Source of the DNA: Phoronis ovalis | Lineage: Eukaryota; Phoronida; Phoronidae | Assembly: GCA_028565635.1 (NCBI GenBank) | Contig: JAOXYB010025181.1 | Coordinates: 1 to 16,036 of the forward strand | Direction of reading: 5' to 3' | Length of the DNA: 16,036 bases | Notes under the pieces: generated by a model | Databases searched by the model: none | Seen by the model: only the letters and a program-made list of their open reading frames with translations | What the model was told of the DNA's origin: nothing | Program-made: the position numbers and the translations under genes | In this document: in pieces, positions 1 through 14,100 of the stretch | Numbering within the stretch: the stretch's first letter is position 1 | Layout of the letters: each line of letters starts with the position of its first letter

Positions 1-2073
1 AAAAATGGCACAGTGTGTCATGGCGAATTAGAGTTCCAGAATGCACCAGATTGCAGGAAATAGCACCAAATATTGCCCTCGCAACCCCCTAGGTTCGCAA
101 ATGGATAGGAAAAAAATCTCACTAACCCCCCCTACGTTTGACCAGGGGGGGGTGGGGGTAAATCCTATCTTAAACGCTATACGTTTGGGGTTAGTGAGAT
201 AACTATTGAGATGATCCCTTAGCGAGATTGTAAATCACTGAATCTTGAATTATGCGAGGTTATGATTTAATAAACTAATTATCTTACATATAAAGATGAA
301 CACTGAAAAGTATGTGTTAAGATATCATGCTTTGAAATTTACAACAATATTACATAGAGATATATGACTGTAGTGAGTATGAACTGCTGAATCATGCAAA
401 TATAGGTATACATGTATGACCCATCTTCAGCACACCATAGCATTATTTTGTGCACAGTTACACCAAAAACCAAATAATACCAGTGCAACACACCATGAAG
501 CACAAGAAAGCCTGCTACGCAGCAACCTCAGTAACAGTATCACATTATATGTCCAGAGAAAATCAAATGTTTCAATCTTTAAAATATGTCTGAAACTTGA
601 CTGATGACAGGTGCTACATAACTTTTGAACCATATGTAAACAGCAGCAACTTTTTAGAAAGTATCTTTTGTAGCCTACAATAATAGACTACAGATCACAC
701 ATATTCATTTGTGAGAGTATCTGGTGGAAGATAGCTGCAGGTCTTGGTGTACTCCTGTTTTTAGTTTGCATATTCCAGTAACGCGTTGGTACCCATAAGG
801 GAATTTGCATTATAAAATTTGAGGAGGCTCAATAAGTGAACATTTGAACAGTGGTTCGTGCTGACACACTGATAAGTAAGGAAAACATCAACAAAAAAAA
901 TTTTAGTGTTCAGTTTTTTTGCAAAAAAGTTCACAGGTGTCAGATTAAAGCAGTTCTCAGTTACAAAATTAATGCATTCAAATTATTACAATGATATTAT
1001 TATTAAAACTAAAATTAGTGACAAAATATATATATGTGTATGTTGTACCTACCAGTTTGTGAGCCAACAATGGCTAAAATAATGGATAAAACAACGTAAC
1101 AAATACAGATTATAGAATTTTCGCAAGGTTTCTTTAAGGTCAAATACAGCTATTAAGGTATTAGAAACTAATTCTAATATTTGTTTTATAAATATCAGCT
1201 ATGCATATTGAAAAGCATTTTGGGTCCAAAGCTTTTTCAAATTTTGCGGTAAATATGTTATGGAATGCGAAAATCCTAATCCAGTGTCTATACTTGTAGA
1301 CTTGCAGTTAATTAAACATGCATGTTTTGTTGTAATACAGGATTAACTTAGTACCGTCTACCACCGAGAGGCGATCTTGCCTAGAACATCAAACTTCATT
1401 CAAGGGATAATTAACAATTTTGAGTCAAATGGAACCTTAAAAGGTAAAGTGCTAATACTTAAATTCATAAAGTACTGTAACATGCAAATTTTAGACTAGC
1501 AGGCTTTAATATGGTCAATTCTCAAGCTTACAACAAGAAATATGTACCTAAAAGGTAGCATGGATAGCCAGAAATGAAATTAGTATGCTCTAACAAAGCA
1601 CAGCAATAGGTTGATAGGGGACCAGCCTTGATGTTCGAAGCAATATTGTATTTTGGTAAGTATCTCATCTATGCATGCCAGAATAATTGTATAATAGTAT
1701 AATGTTAATGTTTTAGACAAACTATCAGAGCATAAAACAGGACAAACATGTAATAGATACAAGAAAACATCACAAAGAGTGTCAAATATACACAGCTCTG
1801 TGGTAAAGACACAAATTTGATATTTTTTGTACAACACCTGTGTTCAGGCATGTATAAGCAATGAAATAGATACAAGACATTCATTTACATGCTAGACAAG
1901 GAATAAAATTCTCTACAGAAAAATGCTGAAAATTTATGAACTTTTATTATATTCTAGGACTATTATAACCGACTTATATAACCGTTTTACATAAAAATTA
2001 TCAGTTTTACTTATAAGACAGACAAGTCCATTTTTCATTACAACAGGATATACTGCACAAAGGACCAACTTAC
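1..2073. other. Non-coding stretch, probably intron leading to the next LRP1 3' exon
   Basis: The receptor frame ends in phase 1 at 2074 with a good donor, so the next exon (expected to be an EGF module) must lie to the left. I looked on the minus strand for a cysteine-rich segment with splice sites in this stretch and found none. Short open frames here (for example near 416-633 and 1580-1837) show no domain, no cysteine spacing and no convincing splice sites. The only structure noted is the inverted repeat near 116-200 and a short AT/GT microsatellite near 1026-1042. Confidence 0.6.
116..200. repeat. Inverted repeat with C-run and G-run hairpin
   Basis: The 14 bases atctcactaacccc at 116-129 are exactly complementary to ggggttagtgagat at 187-200. 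Inside them lies a second possible stem, a run of seven C (126-132) against eight G (145-152) with a 12-base loop. The octamer tacgtttg occurs directly repeated at 133-140 and 180-187. Because the inner and outer stems share the C-run, they would compete. This could be the end of a mobile element or a chance foldback; I could not find target-site duplications. Confidence 0.6.
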
Positions 2074-2198
2074 CTGACTGCCTGCTTTTGTCAAATGCCT
2101 TGATGTCTTTGAGTCTGTTGCCCAAATCCTTTAACAATATCATGCGATTAGTACCATCGCTTTTGTTTGCACGATGTATAGAGCCACCATTTAAAGTA
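2074..2198 (-). CDS. Lrp1: LRP1 exon 20 of window: propeller 3 closing strands
   Basis: 125 bases, phase 2 in, phase 1 out; acceptor TTTGTTTTCCAG, donor GTAAGTTGG. Encodes [19 protein letters not shown], then [20 protein letters not shown] and S. The LKDIK-F-(K/R)-RQ string is the LRP1 junction into the next EGF module, which should start with a phase 1 exon to the left of the window. This is the last coding exon I can support. Confidence 0.9.
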
Positions 2199-5100
2199 CT
2201 GGAAAACAAACAAATTTATTCAAATACAAAACTTACAAGAATCAGGCTATTAAATGGGACAGTCACCTGCAGTGGGGACTGAAAACTGGACAGCTCTTTT
2301 CTTAGAGGTCGGAAGTACTGATGATTGGACATTGTTGACTTTAAAAATCAAAAAATGTGTGTATGATGGTTTGCATTTATTATTAGATCGCTCTCATCAT
2401 CAATGCATGTCACTTATTTATCAGCTTAACAATTGAAATACCAACAGTACAATGTATACTGATCATTATAAATTCAACATTTATTAGCAGGAAATTTGAT
2501 TCAATATAACGGAAGGTAAATGCATGTTTTTTAAATGACTAAATAAAAAACAAATTTATTTTAAATGTAGTATAGTCTATATCAGACTGGGAATTGCTTA
2601 CAGATCAGTCCAGTAAACGTGATCTTTAAACACGGTCACTGATGCACAGTCGGTCATGTTGTCATAGATGAGGATGGTTCTGTTTTTTGTCACTAAATCA
2701 ACTTTTTCCAATTTATTCATTTTTCGATCACAGAAATATAACATGTTAGTATGATAATCTATTGTTAAACCATAAGGTTCAACAATCGAAGAATTCAGAA
2801 AAGTGGAGCGCTCGGAACCATCTAAGCGTGCTGAGTCGATCTTAGGTTTCATTCCCCAGTCTACCCAGTACATAAACCTGAAAGAAAACAAACATATATT
2901 GTCAGAATGTCTCATGTATTCATAATTTTCAAGCTTGAAAATACTCAAATTTTATCTTAGTTAACTGGTATTTACTTCAGTATGTACTAACATTTCGTAG
3001 TTTGCTAATATTTAACAAATTTTGGTCACTTTTTAAAAACATTTCCCACCCATATTATACACACAATGCAGCCAACTTTATATATCAATGTAGACAATGA
3101 GAAACAACCAATCATTTCATTCAAGAGATAAACAGTACATGTCTACTTATCATCATGCTTAGAAATATACCACAGTGACAGCTTACCCATTTTTAGGATG
3201 TAATGCAATTGCACCTGGTCGATTCATGTCTCCAACAGCCACCACGTATCTGTGAGAACCATTCAGTTTAGCTACCTCTACGGTATCATGACCATAGTCC
3301 GTCCAGTAAATATTACCTGCAAACAACCATATGTTCCTTTGGATTGATGCGTGATGTGTAGACAGAAAATTTAATAGAATGGAATAACATCCAAAGAATG
3401 ATGCAGGTAGATATGCAATTCATGCTTACATAGCTATGTAATGAAAATATAAATGAGTTGCAAAATACATAATAATATTACCTCTAAGTTAAATGAGGTA
3501 CATACTTCACATCTGATCATGTCATCAATTCGAAGATGAAAAGTGGTAATTAAACCAATGTCATGACTGTTTCAACAGTTCAATTAAAGACTATATGAAA
3601 TTCACACTTCCCTTTCATATAACAAGTGACCATGACTTTATACAGACAGGCTTGAATTCTTTTCTATTTAACCTACTTTTAATCCCAAGGTGCATTCCAT
3701 TAGTTGTCGAATGAACGTAATTATTGAATGAACGTCTAAATGCCATATTTCGAATATACAGATTATTATTTAGTTTAAGTGATTAACACAGCACTGCGTA
3801 TAAGTTCAAGTAACAGTTTCATTTGAAATTTTCAAGGATTTAAAATTGTCCCAGTGATTTCATGGACAAACCAGGCCCCATCTATTCAACAGCCACTATA
3901 TAATATTAATAACTTGCATAATGGCTTCCTTACACGGATCGTTTCTACTTGTTGAATTCAAATGTATTTTCTGACAAAAACATTCAAACTTTCTTACCAG
4001 CAACCCAATCGATGGCAATTCCTTCTACCGCTCTTAACGCATCATTAATAATGGTTTGTCGACCGGTCAAATCTCGTTTGATGCGGTTAATAGTTCTTGA
4101 AGCGCTGTCGACCCAGTAAATGTAATCAGTATCTAAACACAAGAAAGAAGTTATTAAACTATTAACTGGGAAAAAAATAAGAATAATTAGGTGCCAGTCA
4201 TTTGTTTAAATAGTTGAGCATTAGATTTAGGACCTACGTGTCTTTAGCTAACTTTTCTTACTAAGCAGATGTGTCGTTTATAACTGGAGTTATAGCATTA
4301 TACAGTACTACAGTTACTCTACAGAAGTAATTATGGGATTATAATCATATTAATTGTTTTCAAGAAATTTCAAATCTTTTGATAATTGTTCAATTTATGG
4401 AAGACAACAAGCAATATATCTCACAGAACTACTGCTAAAATAAATCCCCAAAAGAATTGTTTTTATCCTTATGTAGAGTTTAAACTCATGAAATTCAGGA
4501 CAAAGCTACATCCACTTGAAATTATAATCAACCCTGGTATTAACATTCTACAGTGAAAATTACCTGCAGCAAAACAAAATGATTTGTGTAAAGTACCAAA
4601 ATACTGTAAGATATATATTGTGGGTTATAAAATGAGATTTATGCTACATACCTGCATGGAAATCAATGGAAGATGCTATATTGATCTTTGAAATGGTTGG
4701 CAGAGCTACCATTTTAGGATTCTGTATATTTACACCTTTAATACTCTTCTCAGTAGAATACATTAAGAAGGATTCAATACCTACCAAAGAACACAAAATT
4801 AATTCTGATGAAAATTGAGAACAATACTTTATGGTATCTGACTTTAATTACACATGGTTGTCAGTTAAAAGGGTGACTAGAGGTATTAGCATTGTTGGAT
4901 GACCCCATACACACCGACAGGAACTTGATCATGTCACTAATAAGTGTGCAAGATTTCAGTACTGAATTTAAGCATTCCACTACACATTTTAAAAAGTTTA
5001 AAACAGATAAATGTGAATGTCCTAGAATGTCTCTAAATATTCAAGGATTTAACTGCAATGCAAAGTTGTGCTCTCAACACTGTAACAAGCTAAAACACAA

Positions 5101-8100
5101 TCATTTTCAAGCTTTATATTAGACAGGATTAGGACATTCTTAGTTGTTCAACCAAAATCAAACATTTTGTTACAATTTAATCTCTTGATTTCTTATAATT
5201 TCATTACACATGACTAAAACAGTAAGAAAACTATAAAGTCTAAAAAAAGTTATGTCATCTTATAAACTAGCAGTACAATTTCATAAAAAAACTTGTCTCC
5301 ATTCCTTTCTACTACCACGGTAACACTCACCAGAACAGGTCTTCCCATTCTCGTCCCGTTGGTACCCATCGGTACATTTACAACTAGACTCTCCAATACC
5401 AGAAGGCAGACAAAGTTGGGAACAATTATCGTTATTCACAGCACATGGGCTTTCTATAAAAAAAGTAAAATATGACATTAGATGCTTACAGTTTCATTTT
5501 AAAATGGATATTAATGAAATTGTGGCACCCCTGCAAGAATCCTAAATCAGTCACCTTTAGACAGTGGATGTCACTAGATATTAAACCTTCTACATATTCA
5601 GAAAGAAACAACATTTACTGTTGCTGTACTAAGATGATCCAATTTCTTGTGCTCAATGTAAGATCATATGCCCAGCAATAACTGACCTTGTTAAAAGCAT
5701 TTAAATTGCAATATTCATCAGTTCTTAAAGAGTATTTAACTGATGACAGTGATATAATTTTGTGTTTTGGCTCTGCATAATTAAGAGAAAGTATTTGGCT
5801 AGGTCTTTTAAAAATGGCTTCTACCTTCAATTTAAATGAGATGCTTTGTATAAAATGATGTCATGTTTAAGTAGTAAACATTGTACAGGTTACTTACTAT
5901 ACCCTAACTGTACTTGATCATCATAAACTTTCATTGATTTAACATACAGATTTCCCGGTCTCATTAGCACATGATTATCACCAGTCTTATCAACTACGTG
6001 CAGACCAACTTCATCAGCATAATACATTTTTTCTTTGTATATTGTTAAAGCAGTGGGTTTACTGAAGTTACTTTGTTTCATGGTAAAGTGTGTAATGTTT
6101 TGTACATTAGCCAGTTGGCATGACTGGACTTTATGCTCCGAGTTAATAGCGAGGTTGATCCAGTACAAACGATCTGTGTCGTAATCTATAGAAAGGCCTA
6201 CAAAACAAGAAGAAAGATATTAAGTTTCCAAGTAGTGAGATCACTATTCAAGTCAGAGTCATTTGAATCAAAACTTTGGTCTGTATGCTGATGTTACCGA
6301 TACTTTAAATTATTTTAAATTATAGCAATATCACAAACTAAAATAACTTTTGATGAATACGTACTACAGATATCATATTCTGTAAGTTTATTTGACAATA
6401 AATCAGTAGCGGAGCTATTTTAATATAATGTACAGTCGAAACAAATCAGTATAGTTTGTGGTTCCATTCTCATCAACATGACATAGGAAACTAGTTTGAT
6501 TGGTTAATGGCTAGTTAGTCAACTGTCAATCAAGGAGTAGGTATTATAAAACATAACTATGGCTCGACTTGTACAACTTCTGTGAAGCAAACACATGGGA
6601 ACCTATGTTGTATCATTACTAAGTCAACTGCATACTGACCAGGCTAAAGTGTAACGGTTACCATTATCACGTGTGAATATGATCAGTAATAAGTACTACA
6701 TTTAAATGATAGCATAATTCATTAATACCTGGAATAGTGATACAATCAATTTTATAATATTACTATCACTATTACATAAGAATAACACAAATATGTGACA
6801 TTCTGAAATGCACAATTTCATGAACAATTAAAGTAATTTTTATATCATTGGTCATCGCTTCAGATTTACATGCTAAATATATGATGTGTGGAAAAGAGGT
6901 GCACAGATTTTAGATGGAAGTTATAGTGACCAATATTAAATTGGTCTATCGAAGACATGTTATCTTTGTAGTTGGAGATAGTGGGCAGCATAATTGACAC
7001 TTCTCATGTTTACCATAACTGTTGAAACTGCCAGTCATTTTCTGCTGCATGAAACTATGCACTTTCCGCTTTTTTGCATTTTAGAGATTATGAGATAAAA
7101 TTAAAGTTTAACAAAAAATTTTAATAAACATGTTGCATAAGCATAGCAGGTATGGGGTAGGGCTTTGATTTCAATCTATCACTATGTTTTAAATACAAAC
7201 GATCTTAAAAACAAAACATATCACTTACTCCCTGGCTGTTCTACTTCCGAACTGTTTGTGATAAGTGGCAGCAAGTTCTCACCCGTCATGTCTGCATGAA
7301 ATATTTTATGACCATTATCCTTATTACTAGATATGTACATCTTCCTGAAAGAGGTAGAGAGAACACTTTTATTTGCTGCATATTTGTTTACAGTGAAAAC
7401 ATCTAGTAGTACAATTGCTTTTTTGCCTGCAAGGTATTTGATTATTATAACTTGTGTTGATAAGCCAGACATTGCAGATTTAAATTTCACAACTTTGTAT
7501 GCTTCTGAAAATCAAATGAGGCTTTTGAGCAAGGTAACAAGCATCAAAATGATTTCTATCGAATGCAAACTGGAATAATGCTTAGATTGAGTAGTATTTC
7601 AGTATTAAAAAAACAGGCTAAGTGCCTCTGGTGGGAATTTTACTTTTCAAAGTAAATGTTACTTGAATTTTAATGCAGCCACTCGAAGTAGCACTGGCAA
7701 GATCAAAAATATCCAAGGACCTAATGACCAATTCAGATCAATTTCAATTCAAATTACCCTTACCCTTTCTCAGGATGTAATACAATTGAAGTTGGCTCAT
7801 AATCTGGTTTTGTATGCAGTACAGTCCTATATGATCCATCCAGTTTTGATACCCAGAGGTTGGTCTTACCATCAACAGTGGAAGTAAAATACATGTTGCC
7901 AGAAACCGAATCCACAGCAAAGCAAAAATTTTTAGGTTTTTTCACTCCTAGAAAAAACATGAAGCAGACAATGACAGTAGATAATGAGCAGAATATGTTA
8001 GAATACTCAATTTACACCTGAAATCCGGTGATGCACATCTCTTTGACCTTTCAGACTCACTGGGTAAAAAAGTACAGTAGTAGTTGTAGAATATACAGAC

Positions 8101-11100
8101 ATTGTGAAAACAACACTGTGACAGTTTAACATCACAATTAAATTCTGGAACAAAACACCTGGAAATACATCAAATTCCTTTTAATTTATTAATTGCTTGA
8201 TTACCCCATTGTTTATATTTTGCAATTGACTACAATTAAATTCAAGCAAACATGAAAACAGCACTTCAAAATTAGTAACAGTATATTTCACTAGCTAGTG
8301 TCTTATAAAAATTCACTGCACTGGATGTAATAATTCCAGGTGTCAGAATTCCAGTAAATTTAATTATTACCTGTATCAATAATAGTCTCTAAGCCAGTCC
8401 CGTTCAGTTGTACACTGTTTAGCATGTAGGAACCTTTATCTGCCCAGTATAACTTCTTAGCATTGTGATCGAAATCTATGGTTGTTGGATTATCAACATG
8501 TGGTACTGTGAATGAGGGTATCACACTGTAGTTTGCATTGTTCAGATCTACACCTCGAATCTCATTCAGTCGAGCAAAAAGCAGAAATTTGTTGTCTTCT
8601 ACAAGAAAATGAAACGCATTATTCAGAACACTTTTTACTTGTCTCATTATTGCTTTTGTCAATTAATAACTAAATGTACACGCAGCTATTCAAAATGTAC
8701 AATCATATATTTCTCTGTCGTTGAGTCCTTTGAAGTGACTATTTATGATCTTTCCATAACATGAATAAAACACTTGACTTGTATGACCACTTAACAACTC
8801 ACAATAACTCTCATCAGATTTCAAATTTCCAATCTGGATATTTTTGTATTTGTTTGTACTCATGCTTAATCATTTTTAAGGTCTTAGTTTACATCCAAAA
8901 CAATATTCCTATCCTAAGCCCTTTCGAATCTACTTCATAAAATGTTTTATGGCTTTAAGCATTCAGTATTCATCAGAGGTAAGGATCCCATAAGGGTCTT
9001 TATGTATTTGCCTTCACTGCTTTACATACCGACACAAGTTACATTATCTTCTTTAAGCTTCATCAAATGAGGACAGCCACACCTCCTCTCTCCTATCATG
9101 TGCAACAAACAAAGATGAGTGCAATTGCCATTGTTTTCGCATGGATTGGCATCTACAGCCGGTTGTCTCATTGGATGCATAACCTGGATGTCAAATGGCT
9201 GAGTTATGGTTCTCTGGATGGCTTGGACATCCGTACCATTCCATTTATTAGCCTGAAATAAATACAGAAATTTTTTCTCCGTTCAAGCTATGAAAAGTGG
9301 ATATATCTTCTCAAAGTCAAAAAAATCACAATTAGAAAAGGTTATTTTTTATCAAAAATTAGTGCGATTATTCCAAGATAGCAAATCACACATTTTTCTT
9401 CTTATTTCCTGCCAATCCCCTAGTGATCTATTGCAAGAGTTCACTTAAAAAACGATTGGTTAAATCTGCATGAAAAACTAGGAATAGCATGAGACATGAT
9501 TATCATTACTTGTGATTGAACAGAATTCAATTAAGGTGGATGGCAAAATCAACTGTAACGTTATACCAAATTCACGAGGACCAGACATTGTTTTATTATA
9601 TCAATATACTGTTTTACCATGCCATTGTATTACTAACCTTAACCACACTGTTAGTTCTCCAATCTGTCCAGTATAAATAGTTACCAAACACAGCTATAGC
9701 AAATGGATGCGACAGAAACTCATATCCACGCATGATCTCCCTATAATCTGTGGCATTATACTTGATGGTGTGTATAGAATCAGACCTGAAATCATGAAAA
9801 TATTTCTGGCAAATTCATGACTTAGCTGAACCAAAATAAAACAATTCGTAGTACAAATAAGCTACACGTGAGAAAGGAAAATACAAGTGTCATATCTTAA
9901 TTTTTTTTAGAATCTGTTAATTTTGCTTGTAATAACATGTAGAGATGAATGAAAGCAATATTTCTGTAAATATGATATCCGCTAGAGATAGTGTTATATT
10001 TAGGTATTAACGAGATTTTTTAAAACATGCATCTAGTACAGGCTGGACTCATTTCTCAAACAGCATTCATGTTGGCTGCTAGTCATAGTACAAATTCGGG
10101 TAACACTGTTACATCTAGGGCATACTATTTACTTTAGACACTTAAAACTGCATCTAGATTTAGAGCTCATGATGCCTCTTGAAACCCACACATGGGCATA
10201 CCTGGCATCAATCCAGTAAACTCTGGTCTGTTCATAATCCAGGGTTAAACCATTAGGCCAGCCAGCCCCTTGAATGTCACCAACGTTTTTAACCAGTATC
10301 CTTGATTCTGGGTCACCACTCATTGAGCATGCTTCAATTCTAGGACGTTTGGAATCCCAGTCTGTCCAGAATAACATTCTAAACATCAACGCATAAAGCA
10401 TTTATTTAGCTACTTTACAAAACCTATCAGATTTAAGAATTGATCATGATCTGTTTCAGTTTTTTTTTATTTTTCATTTTAAATGTTTGATACTATAACA
10501 TTATTTTCAATAGAAGTTATGTTGATCTTTAGTTAGATCCATCCTAGAGGTCTTGCTGTTTTCAACATTATTTCTTGTTGGAATTTGCTATCTTTAGCAA
10601 TAAACCAGCGCATAATGAACATACACCAATGTTTAGGATTTAAAAACTGATGCGAATCTGTATTGCAACAAAACTACACCTAACAAAAAGACAGGACCAC
10701 AGAAGTGGTAAAAAAGTAGTGCCTTCTACACACCACATATGCATAATAGTGCATTACCCCTTTTTAGGATCAACAGCTATAGCTCGGGGACTTTCAATAT
10801 AACCAGCGATCAGAGTAGACCGGTTAGTGCCATCGAGTTTAGCTACTTCTATGTGGTCAAGGTTACTCTCAATCCAGTAGATGTTGTTACCAATCCAGTC
10901 AATGGCTAGGCCTTCAGCTGTGGCAAGTCCTACTGTAATCACAGCCTCTCTATTGGTAATTGCTGTAAAATTACAAGTATGCAGATATTATAACAGGGAA
11001 AATATTTTAACATTTCTGACTCCCTGAAGATGACATACTGGTAGGCTTAATAAGAGTGTACTGTCCTACTTAAATACAGATATTATGAAGACACCTGCTT

Positions 11101-14100
11101 GTTATTTGCTTAAGAAGACTATTTGACTATTTGCATGCACTTGGGGGGATTACAGACTCGAATGTTTCTAGAATGTCGCATTTTGTTAAGGAAGTCATAT
11201 GAGTTTTCCTTGCACTGGCAAGACTCATCAAACACAGTACGCTGAGAACATTTTGGTTTGTGTCCGGTGGCTAAACCAACTGCATGCAAGTACATAGGGA
11301 TAGACAGATAACTGATATTATTATAACTATTCAGTGGTGGACTGTGGTTGAATCAGAGAAACAAAGTGTCCTTGTTTTCAGCAATATTTACTATAAAGTC
11401 TTTTTGAGTTACATAAAAAAATTAAAAGAACATTTCTGAGAATTATGGACATGTCTATGCTATTTGTCTAAGAAAGCAGTGATATACATTTAAAGCTTTG
11501 TTGTGTGACACAAAAATAATTGTTCCTTAAAATACTATCAAGAGATTAATAAATAAAACATTATTCAACGATTGTATTAAGATCACATTTTGTCCAGCAA
11601 CCTAATGTGCCGAAATTCAAGCTAACACTTTAAAAGTGACTTACAATTTCCAGACAATTTGCCTCGGTAGATTTTATCATCAACTACATCTGTCCAGAAT
11701 ACTAGTTGTTGCTTATCATGATAGTCCAAAGCAATTGTGTTACGTAACCCTGAAACTAGCGTTACGAAACTCTGACCTTTGACATCCAGCATTCGAATTT
11801 CGTGTCGATTAGAGAATAAAAGTTGGACACTCGAGTCGACTGAAAAATGTCATAATGTAGGTTTACCAATAAATTACTGCAATATAGTGAGCTGTATCCA
11901 ACAGCATCTTAGAAACAAAATACGCTCATTCAAAATGAATAGAAGCTTGTCAACAGTGTTAGAAATATACGGTGGCTGGATTTGTTCATGACAAGTTATT
12001 CACACTTTTCACTTTGAGTTGAATTTTGAGTTGAATAAACAAGTAAAAGTAAACATTTTTAGAAACTTAAGATATTAACTTAAGGATTAAGAACAGTTCC
12101 TTAACTTTATCTGTCACATGATTAGGTAATCACTAAAGAGGCCATTTTGAGTAAAACACAGCATTTTTCAAAATGTAAACTTCAAAAAATGTAAGTCTAA
12201 CACCCTTTTAGATACAAAGTTTAAACTTGGCCAAATTTAACTTCAAATATACATATCCAAAGAAATATCTCAGATTTTAAAATTTTTCCATCATTCAAAC
12301 GTTGTGACTATCCAAAATTCAACTGCCAGACATTTTCCATTTTTTCCTCACACCCATATCTTTAGAAGCACATCACTTTAGAACTAAGAAAAAATTCAAA
12401 ACTCTGATACACGTTATAAGAGTTTCTAGTAGGAAGTTACTTTTTGGCCAATTTTAGCTCTGCAGAGGTGTTGGACTTACATTTTTAGAAGTTTGTTTTG
12501 AAAACATGACTCTATCCAAAATGCCCCCCTTTACTGATTATATAATCATGTGATGGATACGAACAGTGATTTTTTATAATCCTTAAGTTAATACCTTAAG
12601 TTTCCAAAAACGTGTATTTTCATTAGTCTATTTTTTTCATTAAACTACCCAAAATACTACTCCAAGTGTAAAGTGTGAATTCTCCCACATAAAACATGAA
12701 AAGCAAGATAACAGTAATTTCAATAAGATTCCCTCGAAATATCTGCACCAGAAGACAAATTTTTTTTACTCAAAAGTTTATTCACCTTTAGGTTTACATG
12801 TAAATTTATCTGTCGCCAGTTCATACTTTGGTCGACAGGAACAAATGTGGTGGTCTTTATGTGGTTTACATTTCTGGGAACATATTCCCCATGTACTACA
12901 GGTATTGTTCACTGCAAAGATGAAGAACATTAAATTTTATTATCTTTAAATTAAAATCTCGTAACTCAGTAAAGCTGTACAATGAATGATGATGATATGT
13001 TTAAATTCAAAAATATTTAACGAAACTTTGTTCAGCTTCTGCTATTTTAATTTATTTGAGCTTGCTAATGTGCCCCATTTACTTTGGCTATACCGGTACA
13101 TGTACGTTATCTATCTATCTTCATTTAAACTAACACCTACCCCATGTAACACCTTATAGCTGAACTTCAAACAAGAAACTTGTTTGAGGCATTCCTTATC
13201 CCTAACTAGCTGATTAAATTATTGTAGCTAGACACAGAAATGGCAAAGCCACTTACAAATACAAGTTTTCAGGTCCACATCCAATTTTCTACCGGCAGGA
13301 CATGAGCAAACATAACCCACACCATCAGGGGCATTGGTACAGTTATGACTGCAATCATGTGATAGCGAACATGCTTCCATACCTTTGCAAAAAGAAAACA
13401 ATTTTTCAAGCAGTTCTACTCAATACCCCATGTCTCCTGGTAGATGGTGGCAACAAAGTCAACATGATAGTTACTGGATCTTTGTTCAACAAACACTGGC
13501 CAAAATTAAGCAAATGATATGTTGATGATTAAACAGAGCCTCCTTTAACATTCAGATCCTGATATGCTTTTTACACAGTTGCATTGTGAAATAATTCACT
13601 ACTATCTAGTATGCAATATAAATCACTTATACCACCCAATGTGTTACCATCACAACACTATGACATAAATAAACTGAAAACTTACGGCAAAAACCACCTT
13701 CATCTGATCCGTCAACACAATCATTTACACCATTACATAACTGAGACACATTAATGCAAGTACTTTTACATAAACGACTGGGATAGGAGCAGACTGGGGC
13801 ACATCCTGTTTCGTCCGATTCGTCCCGACAGTCATGGTACCCATCACAATGCCAGTTGTCAGGTATGCATCCAGTACCATCGGTACACTTGAACTCGGTT
13901 GGCTGACAAGTATGACGATATGCTAAGAGAGGAAAAGAAGTTTCAAAAAAAGAAGTCCTATTGCTCTCTTCTACAGCTGTGAATTTAGATTAATACTTCA
14001 ACTTTGTACAAAATTCATATCCAATTGCCCAGAAAAATAATCCGTGTAGGAGACTTTAAACCTAATACTTACTGCAATTTACTTCATCTGATTTGTCACC

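Noticed and set aside
416-633. Overlapping open frames on both strands
   Set aside because: Short, no domain, no cysteine pattern, no splice context; chance frames in an intron.
1580-1837. 85-residue minus-strand frame with several cysteines, considered as the missing EGF exon
   Set aside because: Cysteine spacing does not fit EGF, no donor/acceptor in phase 1, and the sequence is low-complexity hydrophobic.
4892-5122. Plus-strand frame with several Cys and His residues
   Set aside because: Lies within the intron between the EGF exon and propeller 3; spacing fits no zinc-finger or EGF pattern.
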